A program made the translations under genes and the position numbers. A model generated the notes under the pieces. That model saw only the letters and a list, made by a program, of their open reading frames with translations, had not been told where the DNA came from and did not search any database. This document shows positions 33,201 through 42,151 of a DNA stretch of 64,000 bases, one piece after another (positions within the stretch are counted from its first letter, which is position 1; each line of letters starts with the position of its first letter). The DNA lies in contig VFIW01000090.1 in assembly GCA_006386115.1 (NCBI GenBank), positions 1 through 64,000 of the forward strand. Reading direction: 5' to 3'. This DNA comes from Globisporangium splendens (taxonomy: Eukaryota > Oomycota > Peronosporomycetes > Pythiales > Pythiaceae).

Positions 33201-34322
33201 CCAATCTGGTTCCACTCGGACACAGAGCTCCACTTCGAGCAGACTCCGAGAGTTCACACCAGCTCAGCACACCGTCGGTGCATTGGGACTGTCCCTGAAC
33301 CACAGCGCAGCTTTCGGTTGCATGTGTCAAGAGTCTTCGGCGTGCGGTCGCTTGCCGACTTCATGCGCGAGGGTTGTGCTTGGCCGTCGCAGCAAGACTT
33401 CGTCCAGCGCCATCTCGACTTCACGCTCGTGTCGACCACACCTGGTCAACAGGTGAAGTGGCTGCGAGTGCTGTACAACGAGGCAACACAGATCGTCGAG
33501 CGCCTGGGTGCGCGAGAGCTTGTGTTGCAGACTTTGAGTGCTGCGAGACGAGCGGTGCCGCATCTGGGCTGCAAGAGCGGTGTGAAAGTGTGCTTGATCC
33601 CTGCGATTCCGCGGTCGGCGCTTCTTCGCATGGTGTGGACACCAGCACCGCCGACAAAGCCGCATCCGATGACTCTTCACTCGCAACGCGTAGACGAGCA
33701 GCAGATCAAGGCGTTCGTCAAGTACTCCAAGCACCTGCGCAAGATCTTGCTCCCTGTGTTCGAAGACCTTCAGTTTCGCCTCGCGTTCCGCCTTCTCCCC
33801 GTGCGCTCGCGGTTCTGGTTTCTGCAACAGTCGAACCCGCGCATCGTCTACTGCGTCCGCGACGGATGCGATGCGATCGAGACCGAGAAGCACTTGTTCT
33901 TCGAGTGTTCTCTCGCAGCGAGGATCTGGGAGCACGTGCGACTTCTCATGGCGCCGTTCTTCCGCTCACACCCGACGTGGATTGGGATTGCGACGGCGAA
34001 GAAGCCTGTCATCCAGGACGACTGGAAGGAGTGCGAGGACGTCATCTGCGACGTCTGGCACACGCTCCGCGCAGTGGCCCTTCACTTCCTCTGGTCGGAT
34101 CGGAATCGGTGCTTGTTCGACGGAAGACAGCCCACACCGGTGACCCCTGCAATGGCAGTCATATACACAACTGTCAGTGCACACATCCGACACAACATGC
34201 GAAGAAAATACGAAGACGAAGACTTACGGTTGCTCAAGAGAGTGGTGACGAAGATGCGGACGCTCCAGGCATTCGACGACTTCCTGGTAGCTCACCCAAC
34301 GATGCTCCAGATTCGGGTCTGA
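30252..34322 (+). CDS. LINE ORF2: endonuclease, reverse transcriptase, Cys/His motif (element D)
   Basis: 1356 aa counted from GTG at 30252. As in A, no AUG precedes the endonuclease core. Motifs in order: NTNG, VQE (followed by AKF instead of TKF), NVYAPV, GDLNTPLD, RLDYILLSE, NYRPIAL, LDFEKAFDRVNW, GVKQGDPLS, FADDS and the C-terminal C-x4-C...H-x4-C pattern. Unbroken to TGA at 34320-34322. It should nick the tRNA target and copy element RNA. Confidence 0.93.
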   Translation: MNTNGIKKNGHLFIESMLSKYSVSCVQEAKFGDNTHLSNFKFHLDSSFKHKVFVNDPNSQLDRPTRGRSNGVLTVLRSDFPGFDSAIELPSLSVAGRYLVVKVVVESTPIYIHNVYAPVDQQEKQQFFSSLDTEGFEDQATHFVLGDLNTPLDSRLDSSSPALHYDPGRSSCLEWLAKLGVVDAWRIHYDTKRVFTGPLPRKNRLDYILLSEAFYERFYDDSKYFLPKHVGDRFAHTVSFRSGSQLHGRGYWKFSRYLLEYPLVVSAIEKEAEMVLDKLRTSTYPGKVWEKWKASIKSQLQDVQKKLRMQDTQAVEEARIQLDQAAAQYRVASNDSNREHFDEAMRNYKETVTRTSQYNQDTAFDFRAANSEKSTKHFFRPLDTSLRRVSIEEVMTPSGSVSSNPQEISLRFLEHWGSEMGDPDSPAGRAPPPDETMQRKLLDSIVCFVAEVDRAILNAPVTASDLASAIRHMKASSAPGMDGLTAGFYQVAPDVFGECLSIVFNARLQRGVLLSSQRKSAVVLLHKKGSRAEPGNYRPIALVQVDVKVLSKALTYRLQQVILDLIHPDQKGFVKGRSIHHHVRLLADLQDLVTSRDEEAYALFLDFEKAFDRVNWDYMFRVLERMGIGSEFVQWIKLLYTEPQAHLVINQNIQPALHPTRGVKQGDPLSALLFILTIEPLGNLLRSHEEYGVCLNADHTSTSIFFADDSTLLSSSVPNLQAQLGIVKEYCKGSGAKLNLAKSMLLALNRNQTCPPLAGVQVLGRAETVKYLGIPFGQSSVDEDLVEFLEQRFYDGFKLWYRRARTLRGRLLVAQTMVLSRLWHYTQHVSIPTTVVRRWQSMLNRFVLSRKHDRDASHIQLIPREFLYLPRSDGGLQIPSLDSHLKRQRLQLVLQFMRAATADGVRNWTTASTELLKLVLPRTGGCNALDFLVISPLRHGDMIQWRHTSAWWRTTWKSWYMIRWEITWHDLPPDERAWYGLRQPIWFHSDTELHFEQTPRVHTSSAHRRCIGTVPEPQRSFRLHVSRVFGVRSLADFMREGCAWPSQQDFVQRHLDFTLVSTTPGQQVKWLRVLYNEATQIVERLGARELVLQTLSAARRAVPHLGCKSGVKVCLIPAIPRSALLRMVWTPAPPTKPHPMTLHSQRVDEQQIKAFVKYSKHLRKILLPVFEDLQFRLAFRLLPVRSRFWFLQQSNPRIVYCVRDGCDAIETEKHLFFECSLAARIWEHVRLLMAPFFRSHPTWIGIATAKKPVIQDDWKECEDVICDVWHTLRAVALHFLWSDRNRCLFDGRQPTPVTPAMAVIYTTVSAHIRHNMRRKYEDEDLRLLKRVVTKMRTLQAFDDFLVAHPTMLQIRV

Positions 34323-34839
34323 TAGGAGCGCTTCTCGGCACTCAAGCGTGCAGACAGCACCGACCGCCACGCTCCAACCTTGACTTGCTCCACAAGCGTC
34401 GTCGACACCAAAACCACCTGCCTCAGCCAAAACCACACGACTCCCCTCCATTGATTCCGCGCTCAAACCTGGCTTCGGGGCCCTCACGTTCCCCTGGGGT
34501 CCAGGCGAGACAGCAGAAGCAACAGAAGAAGATCCGCGAGGCTTGACGTCTGCGAGATGGCTCGGCTCGACTTGGCTTGGGTGTGCTTCCCTCGACTTGG
34601 ACAGGCTTGGCTTGACTTGGCTTGGTATGTCGACTTCAGAAGTTCCCAAAATAAGGGATTAGAGGTCCCACTATATACCCGACTTTGGTCCATACGGACT
34701 ATTCTCACAAAAATTCTCAAAAATTATATAAATTATAAAATCGTAGATACATGTGTAGGATTATATTTATGATAGAAACTGTCAACGCTAGGTAGATTGA
34801 GTAGTCACTCCGTCTAATTCTAGTAATATAGACAACTTT
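34323..34839 (+). other. LINE D 3' UTR
   Basis: Non-coding tail like those of B, C and E rather than the proximal part of A. It has the GGCTTCGGGGCCCTCACG block, CTTGG repeats, an AT-rich segment and the terminal GTCTA/TAGAC hairpin, and ends AACTTT. Confidence 0.8.
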
Positions 34840-34857
34840 CAACTGAGCTATCGAGGC

Positions 34858-35251
34858 GAGGCAAGAGCGCGAGCGCGAACGCGCAGCAGAGGAAGAGCGC
34901 GAGCGAGAGAGCGCAGCAGCAGCAACAGCAGGCGATGAGCGCGGGCGAGGTGTCTTGGTGGTCTTGGGCGACATCGGGGCTGGTCGGGCTTGTTTGACGA
35001 ATGAGCTATTTTTAGCCGCCTCTTCCGAAAGCCAAAAATATCCCCCCTCCTACACGCAATTCACACAATTCAATCAAAAGAATTGCAAGTCCAGACAATA
35101 TAAAGATTCAAACTCAAGTCCAGATTCAAAACAAAACAAAAGCAGACAAAACTCAGCATGTATACTAGACTTGTATTGTAAGTGTATACCTCTATTTTGC
35201 TAGGTAGATTGAGTAGCCACTCTGTCTAATTCAAGTAAATAGACAACCTTT
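34858..35251 (+). mobile_element. N1b: short non-autonomous element
   Basis: Second 394-bp N1 copy, flanked by CAACTGAGCTATCGAGGC at 34840-34857 and 35252-35269. The body is almost identical to N1a. In the tail (35199-35251) the hairpin loop differs (ATTCAAGTAAA) but the GTCTA/TAGAC stem is kept, and the end is AACCTTT. Confidence 0.82.
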
Positions 35252-35269
35252 CAACTGAGCTATCGAGGC

Positions 35270-35712
35270 GACGAACTCGCCCACTCACCACTCTCTCCAA
35301 AAAACACCACACAAACAACAACACGCACTCTACAAATTTATACTCTATCCACCTCACATGCAAGCGCGACACTTCACCTACACGCTTCCCGCGCCACAAC
35401 CGACCTCCTTGGTCATCGCTTTCGCCTCCCGTGCGCTTCAATCACCTGACCACCCACTCGTTTCCTGTAGTGGACTGTCGGCCACGGCACTGGTCGAATC
35501 TCTCTCTTTCTGTTGTTCGGACCACCGTCTGTTTTGCAGTTCTTCGTGTCTTGCTCTCGCCCGCCCCTCTTAAAAACAAAATCAAAATCAAAAACAACGC
35601 ATGTCCATGCAACCAAACAGCATACACACACGACAAGTGAGCTCGGCAGACGAAATACAAACAAGAAAGAACAGAGCACAATAGCAAGCAGCCGAGCAAG
35701 AAAAGCAAAAAC
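35270..35712. repeat. tRNA-Phe tandem repeat unit, copy 2
   Basis: Nearly identical to 27034-27476; it is the 3' flank of the minus-strand tRNA-Phe. Nothing else is seen in it. Confidence 0.88.
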
Positions 35713-35723
35713 TGCCGCGACCC

Positions 35724-35781
<58 letters not shown>

Positions 35782-35785
35782 AGGC
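35713..35785 (-). tRNA. tRNA-Phe (anticodon GAA)
   Basis: 73 nt with the usual AGTTGGGA D loop, loop CTGAAGA, T loop TTCGATC, discriminator A and a TTTTT terminator. It has the same U-C mismatch at the fourth acceptor pair as the other copies. The 5'-truncated LINE E starts at the next base beyond its 5' end. Confidence 0.94.
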
Positions 35786-37293
35786 ACAAGCTCCATCCTG
35801 CCCACGGCAAGAATGCGCCGTCCCGCTCGGAGCGTTTGCCTTTCGGCTATCGCTCTGCACAAGCTCTTGAGCTTGGAGTGCCTGGTGGTGCGTTTCCGCA
35901 CCCTGACCCGATGTCTGAGCCAGTCCTCAGAAGTCAGAAGCCAAACACACCAAGCTCTGCGAAATCGTATGCCCAAGCTGCAGGCAATCCGAAGCAACCT
36001 TCGCCGCCGAATGCGACCAAGGGACAAATGAATGGAGATTCGCAGCCCCAGCGAGGAGCTCAGCATGGACAGATTTCTGGTCCAATTGTGCCGAGAAAAC
36101 CTGGCAGCACTACCTCGGGTTTATCCGTGAGCACCTTCAACGGATCAATCGGGAAGATCACTCCGCCTGCCAGCCCTCGAGTTGGTCCGCAGCAGCCTCT
36201 TCTCTTGACCAACGGAGAAAGCGATGGGTTCCAACCCGTGACCAAGAAGAACAACAAGAAGCGATCGAGGAACGGCACCGACTTCGCCAACATGGTTGCC
36301 AAGCAACAGCCGCAGCCTCTTGATGGAATCGCGACGTCCAACTACTTCGACGTACTCCAATCAGTGGAGGTGGCTTTCGAAGCGAAGAGAGTGACCGCAG
36401 ACAAGAAGTACGGCATTCGATACCAAGTTTTGCCGACTGAAGTCAAGCGACCAGAAGCATTGAAGGAGTCCAAGGAATCGGCTTTCTTCATCGAGAAGCA
36501 CCACACGAAAGTGAGGAAGTCACCGAAAGCTTCGCACATCGTGGAAGTGGCCGAGTCGATGGCGAACGATGAGAACACTGCTCTTCTCAGCGTTCTCCCG
36601 GACCGATTGACTCACGCCGACACGAAGGTTGACGCTGCGTGCAAGATCGTTGCGAACGCCACCAACGCTGATCATGTGACCAAGCACGCTGTCGAGAACC
36701 CGCTCGCGTTCAACAGTGCTCTGTCGCTCAAGATGGCAGGGACTGGACACGAGATGCAGGAGCTCGCTCAACTTCACATGATCAACCGCGTCTTGAGTGC
36801 TTCCGACCCAAGTGAGGACACGACGTTCAGCACGAAGTGGAAGAAGTTTATGAAGACCAAGGTTCCGTCGACGCGAGGGGATCTGTTCCACACCGCTGCA
36901 AAGTGGTGGACAACGTCGGAGCCAGTCCGAGAACTGTCTTGAGCGACGAAGGCACTGAGTCTCTTCGAGCTCATGCTGATGTCCATCGCCCCGACGATAT
37001 TCGCGAATGACCACTGGATCCAGTACCTGACTGGAATGCCGGTGCCGTGGATCCCTGCACACCACACCCGTCTGCTGCATCCCAACACGCTGTTGATGCT
37101 GCTACGCTCGGAGCTTGGAGCGTTGTGCATGAAGCAATGGGCTGAAGTGCAGTGGCAAGGACGCATTCTTGAGGACCTGGAAGCTCTTCGTGACCTCGAA
37201 GACTACTACCCAGATGACGCGTCAGTCTTGAAGCTTCAGGTGGTTGATGGTAGCGTGGTGATGGCAGCAGGCAGTCTCGCTGTCAGTTGCTAA
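35786..37293 (+). pseudogene. LINE ORF1, element E, truncated and with a stop
   Basis: C-terminal part only. It opens at KLHPAHGKNAP-like sequence, keeps the YAQAAG motif and the basic NKKRSR cluster, and has TGA at 36940-36942 where the other copies have CGA. The same frame then continues to TAA at 37293 in the conserved GTTGCTAAACC string. Confidence 0.85.
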
Positions 37294-37333
37294 ACCAACC
37301 TCGACTCAGCCCTCGTGGAGCAACGTTAGTGTC

Positions 37334-40300
37334 TTGACCGTGAACACTAACGGCATCAAAGACAACGGTCACCTATTTATCGACAGCATGGTATCGAAGC
37401 ACTCGATATCATGCGTCCAAGAAACCAAGTTCAGTGACAAGCAACACCTCTCGACCTTCAAGTTTCACCTCGACTCAAGCTTCAAGCACCAAGTCTTTGT
37501 GAACGACCCCAACTCCCAGTTGGATCGACCCACACGCGGACGCAGTGGCGGTGTTCTCACCGTTCTTCGCTCTGACGTGCCGGGTTTCGAAACGGCTGCG
37601 GAACAACCAAGCCTCGCCATCCCAGGTCGGTACCTCGTTGTGAAGCTGATGGTGAGTGACGCTCCCGTCTACATTCACAACGTGTACGCTCCTGTGGACC
37701 GACAGGAAAAGCAACAATTCTTCTCGAGTCTCTCGACCGAAGGCTTTGAAGATCAAGCGACACACCTTGTGTTGGGAGATCTGAACACTCCGTTGGACCC
37801 CAGACTCGACTCGTCGTCTCCAGATCTGCGCTACGACCCGGCACGCTCGAGCTGCCTTGCGTGGCTTGCTCGTCTTGGCGTTGTGGATGCGTGGCGTGTC
37901 CACCATGACACGAAGCGAGTCTTCACTGGTCCCTTGCCTCGCAAGAACCGGCTGGACTATATTCTTCTCTCGGAGCCGTTCTATGAACGCTTCTACGACG
38001 ACTCCAAGTACTTCGTTCCCCAGAACGCTGGCGACCACCTTGCTCACTGCGTGAGTTTCAAGACCGGCTCCCAGCTGCATGGACGCGGGTACTGGAAGTT
38101 CCCCCGTTACCTGCTGGAGTACCCAGTGGTTGTGTCCGCGATCGAGAAGGAAGCGGAAGCAGTCCGAGACCAGCTCCGTGGCTCCACCAATCCTGGCCAA
38201 ATCTGGGAGAGGTGGAAGACGAGAATCAAGAGCCAGCTGCAAGACGTTCAGAAGAAGCTCCGCACACAAGACACAGCCGCGGTTGGAGAGGCTCGTGCTT
38301 CGCTCGACCAGGCTGCTGCTCGCTACCGTGAGTCTTCCACCGAGAACAACCGCAGCCAGTTCGACGACGCGATGAAGATTTACAAGGAGACAGTCACCAG
38401 AACCAGCCAGTACAACCAAGACAATGCGTTTGACTTCCAGGCAGCCAACTCCGAGAAATCGACCAAGCACTTCTTCCGTCCGTTGGACACGTGTCTGAGG
38501 AAGGTATCGATTGAAGAGGTCGTGACACCGAATGGAAGTGTCTCGTCGAATCCTCAAGAGATATCTCTCCGTTTCCTCGAGCACTGGGGATCCGAGATGG
38601 GAGATCCCGACAGTCCAGCAGGAACAGCTCCTCCACCAGACGAAGCCAAGCAGCAAACGCTCGTTGACTCGGTCATCCGAGTGCTGTCAGAGCTGGATCG
38701 GGAGATCTTGAATGCTCCTGTGACGGCTTCCGACCTTGCGGACTCGATCAGGCACATGAAGGCGAGTTCGGTACCTGGTATGGACGGCTTGACGGCTGGC
38801 TTCTACCAGGTCGCTCCCGACGTGTTTGGTGAAAGCCTCAGCATTGTCTTCAACGACCAGCTTCGTCGTGGCACTCTCTTGCCATCGCAGCGAAAGTCAG
38901 CGGTCGTCCTCCTCTACAAGAAGGGATCAAGAGCCGAGCCTGGCAACTACCGACCGATCACGCTGATGCCAGTCGACGTGAAAGCTCTGTCCAAGACTCT
39001 CACGTTCCGACTCCAGTCCGTTGTGTGCAGTCTCATCCACACGGACCAGAAGGCATTCGTGAAAGGCAGGTCGATCCACCATCACGTTCGCTTCCTCGCT
39101 GATCTCCAAGACTTGATCACGAACCTCGACGACGAAGCGTACGCGATGTTCTTGGACTTCGAGAAGGCGTTCGATCGTGTGAACTGGGACTACATGTTCC
39201 GAGTGCTTGAGAAGATAGGATGCGGCTCTGCGTTTATCCAGTGGGTGAGGCTTCTGTACACGCGGCCGCAAGCACACCTTCTCATCAACCAGAACATCCA
39301 GCCCGCGCTTCATCCGACGCGAGGTGTCAAACAGGGTGATCCTCTGTCTGCCTTGTTGTTCCTTCTGGCAATTGAGCCTCTTGGGAACATGCTGCGGTCG
39401 CACGAGGAATACGGTGTGTGCCTCAACGCGGACCACACGGCCACCAGCATGTTCTTCGCAGATGACACCACGCTTCTTGGCGGTTCCATCCCGAGTGTCC
39501 AAGCACAACTGGAGCTCGTGGATGTCTACTGCAAGGGATCCGGTGCGAAACTCAGCCTCAGCAAGTCGATGCTGATGGCACTGAACCGCAACCAAGACTG
39601 CCCTCGCCTGTCTGGCGTCCAAGTGCTGGGTCGTGCAGAGTCGGCGAAGTTCCTTGGTGTTCCGTTCAGCCAGTCTCCCGTCAATGACACCATCGTGTCT
39701 TTCCTCGATGACCGCTTCTACGACGGCTTCAAGGCGTGGTACAGGCGAGCAAGAACACTGCGAGGGAGACTTCTTGTAGCCCAGACAATGGTCCTGTCTC
39801 GCTTGTGGCACTACACGCAGCATGTGGTTGTCCCTCGGCAAGTCGTGAAGAGGTGGCAGTCGATGTTGAACAAGTTTGTCCTGAGTCGGAAGCATGACCG
39901 AGAGGACACACACATCCAGCTGATCCCGAAGGAGTTTCTCTACTTGAGACGCAACGAAGGTGGTCTGGGCATCCCGAGCATCGAGGCTCATCTGAAGCGG
40001 CAACGACTCCAGCTGATGCTTCAGTTTGTGCGTGCAGCCACGACTCCCGAGGAGAGAAACTGGACGACAGCGAGCTGTGAGGTGCTCAAGTCTGTTCTAC
40101 CACCCATCGGAAGGTGCAGAGCGCTCGACTTCCTCACAGTATCGCCGCTGCGGCATGGCTCGATGATCAAGTGGCAGAAGACATCAGGATGGTGGAGAGC
40201 GACCTGGACGCTGTGGTACACGATCAGCTGGGAGATCACGTGGCGCAACCTTCCGCCGGACGAAGGCGTGAGGGAGTGCCTCGCTCAGCCAATTTGGTTC

Positions 40301-41404
40301 CATGCAGATGCGCACCTCCACTACGAACAGACCCCTCGGACTGCAACCGTCAACGCTCATCGAAGGTGCCTTGGTATGTGTCCCGAGCCGCAGCGAAGCT
40401 TCCGGCTCCACATCTCGAGAGTGTTCGGTTTGCGATCACTGGCGGACTTCATGCATGGTGGAACGGCATGGCCGAGCTGCAACGACTTTGTGTCGGCTCA
40501 CCTTGATCGCACGCTGACTCACATCTCTGTCGGCATCCAGTCGCAATGGCTTCGGTCGTTGTACAAGGAAGCGACACAGATCGTGGACCGACTAGGTGCA
40601 ATACCACCGCAAGTTGACTCAAGTCTTCGTCTCCTTCCGCACCTTGGTTGCGCCAATGGCACGAAGACATGCCTGTTTCCGGCCATCCCGAGAAGCGCGC
40701 TTCTTCGTCTGGTGTGGAAGCCCACACCGCCTTCGAAAAGCCACCCAATGACGCTCCACAGCCAGAGTGTCGACGAGGACGAAGTGAAAAGGTTCGTGAA
40801 GCACGGCAAGCATCTCCGCCAGCTCCTGCTCCCAGTCTTTGAGGACTTGCAGTTTCGAGTGGCGTTCCGACTGCTTCCTGTGCGCTCTCGGTTCTTCTTC
40901 CTGAGAGACACCGACCCACACATCACGTACTGCATCCAGGACGGCTGCAACGCAATCGAGACCGAGCAGCACTTGTTCTTCGAGTGCGCGCTTGCCTCTC
41001 GAGTGTGGGGGCACCTGTTGCTTCTGATGCGGCCATTCTTTCGTCGCCAGCCAACGTGGACGATGATCGCTTTGGCACGGAAGCCGTCGATTCACGAAGA
41101 GTGGAAGGAATGCGAAGACGTCGTCTACGATGTGTGGCACACTCTTCGCGCAGTGGCCCTTCACTTCCTCTGGGCGGATCGGAATCGGTGCTTGTTCGAC
41201 GGAAGACAGCCCACACCGGTGACCCCTGCAATGGCAGTCATATACACAACGGTCAGTTCACACATCCGACACAACATGAGAAGAAGATATGAAGACAAAG
41301 ACTTACGGTTGCTCAAGAGAGTGGTGACGAAGATGAGGACGCTCCAGGCATTCGACGACTTCCTGGCAGCTCACCCGACGATGTTCCAAATTCGGGAACG
41401 ATAA
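37334..41404 (+). CDS. LINE ORF2: endonuclease, reverse transcriptase, Cys/His motif (element E)
   Basis: 1356 aa from TTG at 37334, open to TAA. It lacks an AUG before NTNG, as in the other copies. Motifs: QETKFS, NVYAPV, GDLNTPLD, LDYILLSE, NYRPITL, LDFEKAFDRVNW, GVKQGDPLS, FADDT and the C-terminal C-x4-C...H-x4-C. The frame is intact although the element has lost its 5' end, which would carry the promoter. Confidence 0.92.
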   Translation: MTVNTNGIKDNGHLFIDSMVSKHSISCVQETKFSDKQHLSTFKFHLDSSFKHQVFVNDPNSQLDRPTRGRSGGVLTVLRSDVPGFETAAEQPSLAIPGRYLVVKLMVSDAPVYIHNVYAPVDRQEKQQFFSSLSTEGFEDQATHLVLGDLNTPLDPRLDSSSPDLRYDPARSSCLAWLARLGVVDAWRVHHDTKRVFTGPLPRKNRLDYILLSEPFYERFYDDSKYFVPQNAGDHLAHCVSFKTGSQLHGRGYWKFPRYLLEYPVVVSAIEKEAEAVRDQLRGSTNPGQIWERWKTRIKSQLQDVQKKLRTQDTAAVGEARASLDQAAARYRESSTENNRSQFDDAMKIYKETVTRTSQYNQDNAFDFQAANSEKSTKHFFRPLDTCLRKVSIEEVVTPNGSVSSNPQEISLRFLEHWGSEMGDPDSPAGTAPPPDEAKQQTLVDSVIRVLSELDREILNAPVTASDLADSIRHMKASSVPGMDGLTAGFYQVAPDVFGESLSIVFNDQLRRGTLLPSQRKSAVVLLYKKGSRAEPGNYRPITLMPVDVKALSKTLTFRLQSVVCSLIHTDQKAFVKGRSIHHHVRFLADLQDLITNLDDEAYAMFLDFEKAFDRVNWDYMFRVLEKIGCGSAFIQWVRLLYTRPQAHLLINQNIQPALHPTRGVKQGDPLSALLFLLAIEPLGNMLRSHEEYGVCLNADHTATSMFFADDTTLLGGSIPSVQAQLELVDVYCKGSGAKLSLSKSMLMALNRNQDCPRLSGVQVLGRAESAKFLGVPFSQSPVNDTIVSFLDDRFYDGFKAWYRRARTLRGRLLVAQTMVLSRLWHYTQHVVVPRQVVKRWQSMLNKFVLSRKHDREDTHIQLIPKEFLYLRRNEGGLGIPSIEAHLKRQRLQLMLQFVRAATTPEERNWTTASCEVLKSVLPPIGRCRALDFLTVSPLRHGSMIKWQKTSGWWRATWTLWYTISWEITWRNLPPDEGVRECLAQPIWFHADAHLHYEQTPRTATVNAHRRCLGMCPEPQRSFRLHISRVFGLRSLADFMHGGTAWPSCNDFVSAHLDRTLTHISVGIQSQWLRSLYKEATQIVDRLGAIPPQVDSSLRLLPHLGCANGTKTCLFPAIPRSALLRLVWKPTPPSKSHPMTLHSQSVDEDEVKRFVKHGKHLRQLLLPVFEDLQFRVAFRLLPVRSRFFFLRDTDPHITYCIQDGCNAIETEQHLFFECALASRVWGHLLLLMRPFFRRQPTWTMIALARKPSIHEEWKECEDVVYDVWHTLRAVALHFLWADRNRCLFDGRQPTPVTPAMAVIYTTVSSHIRHNMRRRYEDKDLRLLKRVVTKMRTLQAFDDFLAAHPTMFQIRER

Positions 41405-41927
41405 GAGCACTCCTCAGCACTCAAGCGTGCAGACGACACCGACCGCCACGCTCCAAACTGGACTTGCGCCACAAGCGTCGTCGACACCAAAACCACCTGC
41501 CTCGGCCATTACCAAACGAATCCCCTCCATTGATTCCACGCTCGAACCCGGCTTCGGGGCCCTCACGTTCCCCTGGGCTCCGGGTGAGACAGCAGTAGTC
41601 TCAGGAGGAGAAGTCGCACGGCTTGGATTTGGCGAGATGGCTCGGCTTGACTTGACTTGGGTCCGCTTCCCTCGACTTGGACCGGCTTGGCTTGGTATGT
41701 CGACTTCAGAAGTTCCCAAAATAAGGGAATAGAGGTCCCACTATATACCCGACTTTGGTCCACACGGACTATTCTCACAAAAATTCTCAAAATTTATATA
41801 AATTATAAAATCATAGATACAAGTGTAGGATTATATTTATGATAGAAACTGTCCACGCTAGGTAGATTGAGTAGTCACTTCGTCTAATTCCAGTAATATA
41901 GACAACTTTCAACTGAGCTATCGAGGC

Positions 41928-42133
41928 ACGACACTCGCACTTCAAGGAAATGACACAAATGCAACCTTCACCAAGCCAACACCAACGATCGCAAAGCAAC
42001 AACCAACATCTCACACCAACACAGAATTAAAGAGAAGCATTAGTGCTAGCATCACAGAATACGCAAAGGCGTAGCGAGCAATTAGAAGTCAGTTTGCCGT
42101 ACTATTTATTAACAACAATATACGGACACCTTT
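41928..42133 (+). mobile_element. N2a: 5'-truncated short element
   Basis: 206 bp matching the 3' part of N2b (ACACTTCAAGGAAATGACAC onward), between CAACTGAGCTATCGAGGC copies at 41910-41927 and 42134-42151. It ends with the inverted pair CCGTA/TACGG followed by ACACCTTT. Confidence 0.78.
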
Positions 42134-42151
42134 CAACTGAGCTATCGAGGC

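Larger units (their letters stand above)
27549..34839 (+). mobile_element. LINE D: full-length, open copy at tRNA-Phe
   Basis: 7.29 kb with both ORFs uninterrupted. The 18-bp duplication CAACTGAGCTATCGAGGC lies at 27531-27548 and 34840-34857 (the first C may belong to the element). The 5' end is ACTTCTCAATTTGCCGG; the 3' end is ...GACAACTTT. The ORFs are near-identical to those of A, which is at tRNA-Ile, showing that one subfamily inserts into both tRNA genes. This is the best candidate, with A, for an active source. Confidence 0.94.
35786..41909 (+). mobile_element. LINE E: 5'-truncated copy at tRNA-Phe
   Basis: 6.12 kb that begins inside ORF1 (at the position of residue about 362 of A), as expected of incomplete reverse transcription. 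It is flanked by CAACTGAGCTATCGAGGC at 35768-35785 and 41910-41927. ORF1 has a nonsense codon; ORF2 is open and near-identical to that of B. The remaining ORF1 is clearly more diverged from A to D, so the copy represents a further ORF1 type combined with a B-type ORF2. Confidence 0.92.

Noticed and set aside
33374..34546. 390-codon plus-strand frame overlapping ORF2 of LINE D
   Set aside because: Alternative frame of ORF2, broken in the near-identical element A; composition is Arg/Ser-rich shadow type.
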